Of a DNA stretch of 64,000 nucleotides, positions 43,695 to 53,036 are shown piece after piece (position 1 is the stretch's first letter; each line of letters starts with the position of its first letter). The notes under the pieces were generated by a model that saw only the letters and a program-made list of their open reading frames with translations, did no database searches and was not told the origin of the DNA. Source of the DNA: Isochrysis galbana (taxonomy: Eukaryota > Haptophyta > Isochrysidales > Isochrysidaceae); assembly GCA_018136815.1 (NCBI GenBank), contig CM030934.1, positions 330,627 to 394,626 on the forward strand, in the 5' to 3' direction. The position numbers and the translations under genes are program-made.

Positions 43695-44889
43695 CCGGGA
43701 ATGGGGAAACGCACGCCTTACGCCGCGCCTTACGCCTCCTCTCGACAAAATTCCTCACTTGTGCCTCGCAGATCCTTGCCGCAATAGGCGCCCCTCTCCT
43801 GTTGCCTCGAGTCTCTGGCGTGACTGCCTCCTTGCGTCGCATTGTGCTCTCGATCTCCTTACCATTCGCTCTCGCCGCTGCGGCGGTCCTCCGATCCACG
43901 GGCGGCATTGTTGCATCTCCTACAAGTCGGGAGTGAAGGTCGCGGGGGGGCTAGGCGCGCTCACGACACTCTGGCCAATGATGACCAGGACAATGTTTAC
44001 ACATAGTGGGCAGGCCTTTCGAACGTGCACACACAAGCAGACAATATTGTCGCACACCATGGCTTCTATTTAGGTTGCGAACTCTCCTCAAGTTTAGATA
44101 AAGTTCGATGTAAGTTCGCTTTCGTTGACTATGCAAAATTTTCGGTTGCACTACAAGCCTGTAGGCTCTGGCGGAGCGCCTCCACCGAGTGAGCACTTGC
44201 GCCGTGAGCGCACGACCAACTGCTGCAGAGGCTGCCAAATGAGGTGGAGTGGCTACAAACACTTAGCGTCGCCGTGAAAGGCACCTTATCGCGATACCCC
44301 CAACTATGGGACATGACGGGGTCCCGGGAAATCGTGCGGTGGAAATCCTCGACTTGTGCCAAACTACACTCGCTGCACCGCTCCGGCCGGGACGGTGTGC
44401 ATTTTAGGCCCCCCACGCAATGGAAGTACATGGCCGACAACATGGTGAAATCTCTCTTCTTCCTGTCGATTTGCAGAATGGGGGCGGCTCCGGGGGCGGC
44501 CCGGGCGAGTTTAATGAGTTTTACCTTAGCAGCTTTGAAGCATTTTGCATGCAAAGAGGCCGAGAGAGCGGCACACGCGGCTATGGACCCACTTCTTTCA
44601 CGCAGCAAACTGTCTAAACCCCCACTCCCCCGGCCTTTCTTCCCTCGCCATCAGGCGGCTTCCCCTCGTGCACTACTAGGGGGATAGGGGTGAAGGGGCC
44701 CTCGGGGCGGAGGGAGCGAACCTTGAGGAAGATCGGCGAGGCTTTGGCCGTTGGGCAGAAGGCGGCAAAGGAGGCAGACATTTTCCGTTGTCTTCCCCCC
44801 CCCCCCAAGACAATACGGTAGTCTTTAAGACTACGCGTTTGCGCAACCGCAGTGCTTGCCACCCCGCGCGCTTGCGCGCACAATGTGAC
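43695..44889. other. no supported gene
   Basis: Open frames exist on both strands, but none shows a family motif. About 44620-44680 is an inverted copy of the block at 9175-9230 (GGCCTTTC, GCCATCAGGCG, GTGCACTACTAGGGGG). Confidence 0.4.
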
Positions 44890-45302
44890 TCCCCGCAAGG
44901 CCCACAGACCAAATTCAGAAGGAGCCCCCCCCCATCCAACGCCTTAACCACAGCGCTCGCGTCGGGCGCTGTGCCAAAGAACACACCGCCGGGCTTCAGC
45001 AAGGAGCTCACTTGAGCCATTAGTATCGATGCAGTTGCCTCACTCCCAAATGCAAATTGAATGCAGAACATCGCGGCGACAGCGTCGGCACCACCCTCAG
45101 CGCCTGCCCATTGCCCATCGCAGCTGTGGCGCGAGGAGCGCGGCCAGCTCCGGATCCAGCATGCTGTGCTGCCGCCATACGATGTGCGTCTGGCTGGGGA
45201 CCCTCTGCCGGTCATTCTCGCGCCCGCGCGCCTCCTCGAGCTGAGCGGCCGAAAGATCCATCGCCACGACGCGGCGGATGCCCGCGTCGCAGCCTTCTCT
45301 CT
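44890..45302 (-). pseudogene. mRNA cap guanine-N7 methyltransferase fragment, frameshifted
   Basis: After an ACCAG acceptor at 45303 the minus strand reads GCDAGIRRVVAMDLSAAQLE, a SAM-binding strand 2 region, and continues to ELAALLAPQLRW. The frame then must change within about 10 bases to give ADAVAAMFCIQFAFGSE and LLKPGGVFFGTAPDAS, the order seen in RNMT/Abd1-type cap methyltransferases. No splice pair fits the frame change, so this is a pseudogene or a sequencing error. Neither the SAM motif I exon upstream nor a C-terminal exon was found. Confidence 0.5.
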
Positions 45303-45429
45303 CTGGTAGGTCGATGAGAGGGGGAGGGGGAGACGGGGGGAGGGGACCCCGGGGAGGGGAGAGACCAAAAGACCTACCAGCTGTTTACGTTAGTGTTTTC
45401 GCAATATACGGTAATAATCTCCCCGGTCC

Positions 45430-45925
45430 CAGGGGGTGCCCCACGGTTCCCGACCGCCTCTGCGCCCAGAGTTCCCCCGCGGAAAGAGTGAACGCACGGC
45501 GTGCACCTTCCTGGAAGTTGCTATGCGCACGCACGGCGCCCCCGCGGGGGGGACCGATGCACATCGCGCCGTGCCCACGCACGGCGTGCACAATGTGATT
45601 GCAAGTCATCACACGTGCTGCGCAACGAAACATCTCTGATATGGCTACTTTACGTAAATGTGGGCCTTAGGGGTACGCATAGGGAAAAGTTGGCATGCGC
45701 ACGCACGGCGCCCCCGCGGGGGGGCCGATGCACATCGCGCCGTGCCCACGCACGTGATTGCAAGTCATCACACAAACATCTCTTATATGGCTACTTTATA
45801 CTTTACGTAAACGGCGTCTCCGGGGGGGGGGGGGTGCACATCGCGCCATGCCCATAATTACAAGTAATCACAGGTGCCATGGGCAAATAATGTAGTTGTC
45901 CACACAGGCGCCGACACGGCGCCCC
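45430..45925 (+). repeat. tandem repeat, three degenerate units of about 150 bp
   Basis: Units share GCGCACGCACGGCGCCCCCG, CGATGCACATCGCGCC, GTGATTGCAAGTCATCACA and ATGGCTACTTTA...CGTAAA. Unit starts are near 45525, 45694 and 45815, the last shortened. Each has a C-run/G-run palindrome. No gene is supported. Confidence 0.75.
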
Positions 45926-45964
45926 CCGGGGGGGGGACACGCGCCGCGGGAAAGCAGGGAAAAT

Positions 45965-46965
45965 AAGTTGTTACGCTAGTCTGCATTTAATTTTAAAATA
46001 ACGCTATATACAACTGTGGACATTCGATCGCTCAATTCGACTGATGTCCCACAATTGACGGAACGACACCTGGGCACGTATAACCGCTTCCCGGACAGAG
46101 ACAACACATGCCGCATATGTGGGGAGACGGACGAATCCTCGACACACCTGGGCGAGTGTCCCGGGATAACCAACATCCTAGGCGAATTGAATAAAGTCGC
46201 ACGCTTCTCACCCGAAATAGGAAGGAGCAGAGAAGAAACCCTTATAGATAACCTGTTCATTTTCCCGAAGCGGGAGACGCCCCGAAAGTGATATACGTGT
46301 TACACCTATTAGCGTGGAGATACATAATCACAGACTTCTATAGGATACACTACGACGGCATAAAATTCTCGGATGAGTCAATACTAATAAGAACAATAGA
46401 AAGATTCACCACGCTAAGTAAAGCACTCCTTTTCGCAAAAGAAACGGACTCGGCGAGAACCGCCCGAGCAGGCATGGGTAGACAGCCCAAGAAAAGGATA
46501 GACATGAACGACTTGAGACCCGTTTTCAACGGAAACGACAAAGGTGGTCTCAAACCCAACGCGGAGCTAATGGAGCTAGCCACCAAGTTGAAGATCGCAC
46601 ACGTAGTCGAGGAGACGAGGAGACTAAGGAACAAGGAAACAAAGGCGATTGAAATACCGACACACCATTCAAGGTTGCTGCTAGAGACGACGGAACCTAG
46701 ACTCAACCCTAAAAAACTAAACGCGGCCAGGAAGACACGCACGACATCTACATCAACATCAGCAGGCCTGCCCGGACCCCACGCTCTGAACCAGGCCACA
46801 GGTAGCGCACCGTGGCCGGACCCCGGAAACCGAAGAAAAGGGAAAGAAGGGGGGCAGGGGAAGAGGTGGAGGGAGGGAAGTTAAGGGCGGTGTGGATAGC
46901 GAAGGGGAGTCCCATAACTAGTAGGTGTGTAGCCCTGAATCTTCAGAAGGTTTTTTTTTTCATAG
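45965..46965 (+). mobile_element. 5'-truncated non-LTR retrotransposon (LINE), copy B
   Basis: This is the longest copy. The first frame (about 45970-46291) has a C-terminal zinc knuckle typical of LINE reverse-transcriptase ORFs, CRICGETDESSTHLGEC, after a PQLTERHLGTYNRF helix. One frame change near 46288 leads to VIYVLHLLAWRYI and then ETDSARTARAGMGRQ and the conserved RIDMNDLRPVFNGND, ending at 46884. The tail ends TGTAGCCCTGAATCTTCAGAAGG plus a T run. The RT core itself is not present. Copies A and C share its 3' portion. Confidence 0.75.
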
Positions 46966-46969
46966 CTCC

Positions 46970-47086
46970 ATGGGTACTAGGGGGAGGCCATCGCCATCGG
47001 CGGGGGTGGGGGCCCGAAGGAGAGGAGGGGGAGGGGCTCGGCGGCTCGGCGGCGCGCTCCATGGCAACCAACTATAAAGTTAGTTG
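46970..47086 (+). repeat. SINE-like short repeat, copy 6
   Basis: The body (GGGGCCCGAAGGAGAGG, GCGCGCTCC) matches copy 1. The terminal stem is AACT-ATAA-AGTT, different from copy 1 but still paired. It sits directly after the LINE copy B tail. Confidence 0.55.
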
Positions 47087-47321
47087 ATGGGAGGAAGGGG
47101 AGGTAGGTAAGGGAGGGTAGTAGGGAGCTTCACGTACGAGTAGATTCATACCGTCCAAGCAGCGGAGATTTTGTTTTAAAAAAAGGTTTAGGACCGCAAG
47201 CATATTGCTTGGGTCGTTGGGTCGCAGTGTGCTCCAAGATCCCGACACGAAAACAAAACGGTCAAAACCCCTCCTCATCCTCTGCTTCCCCCCCGCGCGA
47301 GCGCCGAGACGCGCGCGCGCG

Positions 47322-47648
47322 ATGGCGTCCGCTGAGGGGGAGCAGCAGTCGGAATCCTCCCTGCTGGCGGTGATTCAGGGCGCGGACGGGAGCGAGGAAG
47401 GACTGAAGCGAAAGGAGGCTGCAATCTACGCCCTCGGTGAGCTCTACGCCGCGGCGCGCCAAGGTGAGAAGGTGGCAGAGCTCATCGCATCGCTGCGGCC
47501 ATTCTTCGCGGAGATCCCAAAGGCGAGGACTGCAAAGGTACGCGCGCTGTACGCGCTGTCTCTCTCCCTCACTTTCTCCCTCCCCCCCCCCCCCCCCTTC
47601 CTCTCCCTCCCTCCCTCTCTCCCTCCCTCCCTCCCTCCCTCCCTCCCT

Positions 47649-47733
<85 letters not shown>

Positions 47734-49774
47734 CCCCCCCCCCCCCCCCCCCCTCCTCCTCTCCTCTCCTCCCTCCTCTCCGTCTCCTTCTTCCTCGCAT
47801 TCCAAAGACGAGAGCAGCAAAGGTGGGAGTACTGGAAGCTTTCTCACTTGCTGTCTCTTCCTCTCCCTCTCCTCCGTCCCTTTCATTTCCTCACTCTTCT
47901 TTCCTCTCCCAGGGTTGAGACCACAAGAGTCTGCGCGCCGTTCGCCCGCGCACGCTCTGCCCTATTGCCCTCTCCCGCCCTTCCTCGCCCCTCGTTTCGC
48001 CCTTCTCTCGTCTTGCACCCCAGCACTCTCTTGCTAGCGAGGACTGCTAAGTTGGTGTGCTCCCCTTGCCTGTCTTTCATTTTGGTATTCCCTCTCCCCC
48101 CCCCTTTGCCCCGATGCCCTGCGTCTCGCCCCCCTCGCATCCTCTCACTTCTACCAATCGCCATGGTGGCCTGCTCCCTGCTCCCCTTCCTCCCCATCTC
48201 CCCCGCCTACCCGCCCGCTTGCACGCGCTTCGGCCAAAACACCCATCGTCAAGGTGCTGAGGCCAAAGAAGCGTTGACGGGTTACCTCTTGCACGAGGGC
48301 CACTCATCTTTTCTTCTCTCTACCTGTCCTATCTACCCCCAACCCCCGCGCTCTTAGGTCGTCCGCTCCCTGATAGACACAGTGGCGAAGATCCCCGACT
48401 CGATGAAGTTGCAGATGCGCCTATGCACCGACTCGATCGAATGGTGCCGCGCTGAGAAGCGCTCATTTCTCCGGCAGCGCATCCAGACGAGGCTGGCGGC
48501 ACTGCTCCTGCAGGACAAGCAGTACACGGAGGCGCTTGCGCTACTAGCGGAGTTGCAGCGCGAGGTCAAGCGGCTGGATGACAAGCCACAGCTCGTCGAG
48601 ATCAACCTTGTCGAGTCGCACGTCTACTACGCTATTCACAACTTTCCCAAGTCAAAGGCCGCGCTCACTGCTGCGCGCACGGCGGCAAACGCCATCTACT
48701 GCCCGCCCGGCCTCCAGGCACAGATTGACGTGATGGCGGGCACGCTGCACGCAGAGGAGAAAGACTATAAGACCGCCTTCTCCTACTTTTACGAGTCGTT
48801 TGAGAACTTTGAGTCAGTCAACAATCCCCGTGCGGTTGACGTCATCAAATACATGCTCCTGTGCGAACAGCGCCACCTGCTGCGCCCAGTGCTAATTCTC
48901 TTGCCCTGCACGACATCGCCACCGCCAGTGGCTCCATTCGTTTGCCGCGCCCGCGCGCCTCCATTTACCTGACGGGCCGTTGCTCTCGCCGAATCAGATG
49001 TAAGATCATGATGAATTCGCCCGAGGACGTCGTGGCGATCATCGCGGGCAAGTCGGGCGCCAAGCACGGCGGGCCAGCGCTCGAGGCGATGCGCGCGGTC
49101 GCTGCTGCACACGAGAAGCGGTCGTTGCACGACTTTGAGGCGGCTCTCTCCACGTATAAGGTGCGTTTGCTGACGCGGTGGCCCGTACACCCTCTTCAGT
49201 CCACCCCTGGGCTCCCCTTCCACCCAAACCACCCACCCGGACATCCCGTTTGCCGTCTGCCTGCCACCAGGCAGAGCTCGATGGCGACCAGATCATCTCG
49301 CGCCATCTTTCATCGCTGTACGACATGCTATTGCAGGTGCGCACGCATCGCGGGGCAAGACACCCCTGCCCCCTGCGTGCGCACTCCTATCTCCCAGCGA
49401 CTCACCTGTCACGGCGTCCGCCCGCTTGCTGAGCACAGGAGAACATTTGCCGCATCATCGAGCCTTACTCGATTGTTCAGACGTCTTACATTGCGAACGT
49501 GATGAGGCTGCCTCTTCCCAAGATCGAAGAAAAGCTCTCGCAGATGATCCTGGACAAGAAATTCCACGGTATCCTCGACGCGGGCGCTGGGTGCCTTATA
49601 GTCTACGAGGACAAGGCAGGCGACGCGACGTACGAACAGGCACTCGAGACACTCTCGAACATGGGCCGCGTGGTTGACGCGTTGTATGACAAGGCGCAAA
49701 AGCTGGGCGTCACCTCCCACTCAGCGAGCGCGTTCTCGCAGGCCGCGAGTGCTGCGGCCGTCGCCAAGGCGTGA
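47322..49774 (+). CDS. RPN6: 26S proteasome regulatory subunit RPN6 (PSMD11)
   Basis: Five exons: 47322-47537, 48358-48860, 48998-49160, 49271-49336, 49439-49774, giving 427 residues, the usual family length. The N-terminus MASAEGEQQ is followed by TPR-like helices. Conserved segments include [52 protein letters not shown], then the PCI domain with [19 protein letters not shown] and a C-terminal helix that contacts the lid. RPN6 clamps the 19S lid onto the 20S core. Donors are GTACGC, GTGCGA, GTGCGT and GTGCGC. Intron 1 (820 bp) holds a long CT repeat and copies of the exon 1 end. A second possible start at 47205 lacks support. Confidence 0.92.
47575..47765 (+). repeat. CT/C microsatellite in RPN6 intron 1
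   Basis: C runs, CTCC repeats and about 45 CT dinucleotides, flanked by poly-C. Confidence 0.85.
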
Positions 49775-50623
49775 GCCGCGGCATGCTTGCGTTTGGCGGC
49801 TCACTCCGTGCAGCGTTACCGGAGCCTGCGAAAAGCCTCGGCCACCTTCATCTTGATGTCGTTCGTTGGACTCGGCCGGCCACTACGAACGCGCAACCTT
49901 CTGCTCCTTCTGCTGCAACTGCATGTGTGCGCGTCGTGCTATGTGTCATAACAGTGTGCCCACGTGCGCGCGCGTCTTGTGTGGTATGTGGTGGTGCATG
50001 CGCGCGCGCATGTGAAGCCCGGGAACTCGCTTTTCAACTACTACTTCCCGAACTAAGTTTATATCACAATAATAAAACATCTGAGCGTTAGTATCACTAC
50101 TCCCACTAGCCTGGTAGTATCACGACACCCCTCAGCGCACTTGCCCGCACGCCTTGAAGTGATGGCACAAGACACATACACATATGCACCCCTACCCCTA
50201 AAACTAAACATCTCCCCCCTCGCAAGCACAAACCTCCGGCTCCCATTATAACTCCCCAGAAGTTACAATGAGGGGAAACCCAGTGAGGCGGACCGACCTA
50301 CGTCAAGCGACTCACCAGGGAAAACAAAAAAAATCTTCTTAAAAATCACCGCTACTCGTGCGGCGTGAGGCAGTGTGCTTGTGGACCTCCCTTCTACCCA
50401 ACCTTAACCCCTAACAACCCCCTCCCCCTTCCCCAGTTCCCTCTTTAGTGGAGAGCCGGTTCCGGGGAGGCCGCGCGCACTGCCTCGGCCAGGAGTTGGA
50501 GTGGAGGGGGCGGGAGACTGTGGCTTTATCTTTCGCTCGGGCTTGGCTAGTTCATTTCTTCCTTGTGTCTAATAAAATCTTCTGCGTTTTCCTTCAATTT
50601 TTTTCCATAGCGGTTCACCCATC
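49775..50623. other. intergenic, no gene seen
   Basis: The RPN6 3' flank has an AATAAA-containing stretch near 50070. No coding frame or repeat is supported. Confidence 0.4.
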
Positions 50624-51028
50624 TCAAGTGATGTTTCGTAGCATATCTAAGCCTCTTGCCGCCTGCAAGAGGTCGTCCGATACTTCCAGGTTGAAGTCTT
50701 TGTCCGCCATGTAAAGAGGGCTGATCATTTTCCGAATATGTTTGTTACTCGGGGCGTGCAGCCCCATGTTATTTCGTTGTTTCTTCAGCCTTTGAAAGAA
50801 ACCGACCTTCGCCGGCGGCGGGTCCGGCGCGGGACGCGACGACTCGGATTCTTCACCTGACGGAATGGAGGTTATGGATGGGACAGAAGGAACCGGATGG
50901 GACGGAAGGTAGGCGGCGGAAGGCACGGCCTTTTGGACATTGGCGTTTTGGACGGGCTGATCATCTCCCGTGGCTGGGGGATGGATGGCGGGCAGTGGTG
51001 AGGGCGAGCGCGAGGACGGAGCGGACAT
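50624..51028 (-). CDS. hypothetical single-exon protein, 134 residues
   Basis: The frame starts MSAPSSRSPSPLPA and its first 75 residues are Pro/Ser-rich and probably disordered. The C-terminal 55 residues are basic then mixed (KVGFFQRLKKQRNNMG, KHIRKMISPLYMADKDF, DDLLQAARGLDMLRNIT), a plausible small helical domain. The codon content differs from the surrounding low-complexity DNA and the frame has no competing ORF. No family is recognised. Confidence 0.4.
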   Translation of the reverse strand: MSAPSSRSPSPLPAIHPPATGDDQPVQNANVQKAVPSAAYLPSHPVPSVPSITSIPSGEESESSRPAPDPPPAKVGFFQRLKKQRNNMGLHAPSNKHIRKMISPLYMADKDFNLEVSDDLLQAARGLDMLRNIT

Positions 51029-51209
51029 AGCGTATAGCGAGTGTGAGTGGGTGAGTGAGTGGATTTGGTTGGTGTTGTAAGATTGCTTGTTACGACGAAG
51101 CGAGAGCGAGAGCGAGAACGAGGGAGCGAGGAGCCGACTGGGGCGACGAGCGAGGGCGACAGAGGCCGACAGGACACCAATCTGACTAGAGGTTGAGATT
51201 TGGTCTACT

Positions 51210-51335
51210 ATAGTCGAACCTAGTAGTGGAAAATTGCTACTATGTTACATAGTAGTAGCGCACCGGTGCTACTATAATACATAGTAGTAGTGCATTTCGG
51301 GCTCTTTGGTACTATAGTACTGTAGTTAATATAGT
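51210..51335. repeat. palindromic TAGTA-rich element, copy 1
   Basis: It contains CTACTATGTTACATAGTAGTAG and a second imperfect palindrome GCTACTATAATACATAGTAGTAG, then a GGTACTATAGTACTG/ATAGTACC stretch. The same arrangement recurs at 51930-52075. Confidence 0.65.
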
Positions 51336-51399
51336 ACCAAACAAAGGTATACCGGGGGGGGGCCTTTTGGCTTTTGGCAAGTGGCTCTGTGGTGGGTGG

Positions 51400-51710
51400 C
51401 GTGAGCGCGGGGGAGAGGGGGAGCGAGAGGAGGAGCGAGAGAGAGGGAGAGGGCGAGGGCGAGGGAGAGGGAGGAGGGCGAGGGCGAGGGAGAGGGAGAG
51501 CGGCGGTAGGAGCGAGAGCGAGAGCGAGAGTGCGCAGCGAGAGCGAGAGCAAGAGAGCAAGAGAGAGGGGAGGAGGGATAGAGAGCGGAGCGCGAGCCGC
51601 GGGGAGCGAGAGGGCGAGCGAGAGAGAGAGGGAGAGGGAGAGGGAGGGCGAGGAAGAAAGCGAGGGCGAGGGAGAGGGAGAGCGGCGGTGGGAGCGAGGC
51701 CTATCTCAAA
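51400..51710. repeat. GA/GC-rich low-complexity tract
   Basis: Repeats of GAGAGCGAGAGCGAGGGAGAGG fill this stretch. ORFs across it are compositional shadows. Confidence 0.7.
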
Positions 51711-51929
51711 ATGTCTAAGTGTGTATGTACGAGATGTGACGGCGTGTGATTGTGTGGTGTAGAATCATATATCATATCGACATTTTCATAGTAACCAGCG
51801 CACGCTATGTGTATGTAAAAAATATACACCTAATTTGTGCTGCAGATTACACACACGCCGCCGATATATACGTACGACTACGACAGAGACACAGAGACAG
51901 AGCTCCGCCGACCGCCGCTACTCCGCTAC

Positions 51930-52075
51930 TACCCTTAGTACTGGTAGTAGGCCAAAACTGCTACTATGTTACATAGTAGTAGTGCTCGAGTGCTACTATG
52001 TTACATAGTAGTAGCTCCAGTGCGGGGTTGGTAGCCTTGGTAATATAGTACCAAGCTACTATATTCACAGCCTTA
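51930..52075. repeat. palindromic TAGTA-rich element, copy 2
   Basis: Two copies of CTACTATGTTACATAGTAGTAG lie in tandem, followed by GGTAATATAGTACCAAG and TATATTCACAGCCTTA. The last motif also ends sequences near 1535 and 9330. Confidence 0.65.
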
Positions 52076-52079
52076 AATA

Positions 52080-52926
52080 AAAAACGAAATTTGGGCGGGG
52101 CCGAAACGAAATTCTGGCGTGGCCCTAGCCCTCGCCTACGCCCGTCCTCCCGTCTCCAGCTCTGGAGGTGGTTGAGCCCGTCTTCCCACCCGGGCCTCCT
52201 CAAGCCGCGCCTCCCGCCGTAAATCCTTCCTCCTCTCAGTCGCCAGTTGGTTGGGTGTGTGGCGACTTCCAACTCGTCCCCCCCTCCCCCCCCCCCCCCC
52301 CCCCTCCCCGGCATCTCCTCCCCGCCGTCGGCTTCACCCCCTCCGGTATCCTTCCTCCGCCGAGAGCGCCCGTCGAGCGACGAGAGGAGAATGGCACCGC
52401 GGAGTCACACGGACCCGCGCGGCGTCCCAAGGATATTATTAATGAGACGCGGCGAAAGATTCTGTAACCCGTGGGTAGGCTGGGGGTGCGGCCGTTCGCC
52501 TTGTTCCCCTGGGTATCGCTTACTTGTGTCCTATCTACGAGGGATTTAACCGCAGATTTTCTAAAAGTTTGGGGACCCCCTCCCGGGGGGCAATCGCGGG
52601 TTTCCTGTGTCATACATGTCTCTCTCTTCTTCTCGCTCTCCTCTTCTTGCGAGCCCGCCTCTCTCTCTCTCTCTCTCCTCTCTCCGCTTCTCTTCCCTGA
52701 CCTCCCCCCCCCCTCCCTCCCCTCAAGATTAACTCTACACACCTCCACACTTAACGTAACTCTCGAGTAAACTCCCCTCCTTCCCCTCTACCTGGATTTC
52801 CCCCCCTCCCCCCCCACCTCCTTCTCCATTCGCTTCCGGTTCGTTCTCACGCCTCTCCCCCGCACTATTCTCTAAACTCTCGTCACATTCCCTCTCTCCT
52901 CGCAAATCCCCCCCCCCCTTCCTCCT

Positions 52927-52976
<50 letters not shown>

Positions 52977-53036
52977 GAACGACGAAGAACCTCTCCTCTC
53001 TCCTCCCCTCCCCTCTCCCGCCTGACCTACCGCACC
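52080..53036. other. intergenic and 5' flank of the sulfate-activation gene
   Basis: Poly-C runs, a CT tract and a (GA)n run at 52929-52974 directly upstream of the ATG at 53037. No supported gene. A cis-element role for the GA run is unknown. Confidence 0.45.

Noticed and set aside
47444-47886. Arg/Glu-rich ORFs antisense to RPN6 intron 1
   Set aside because: Microsatellite translation only.
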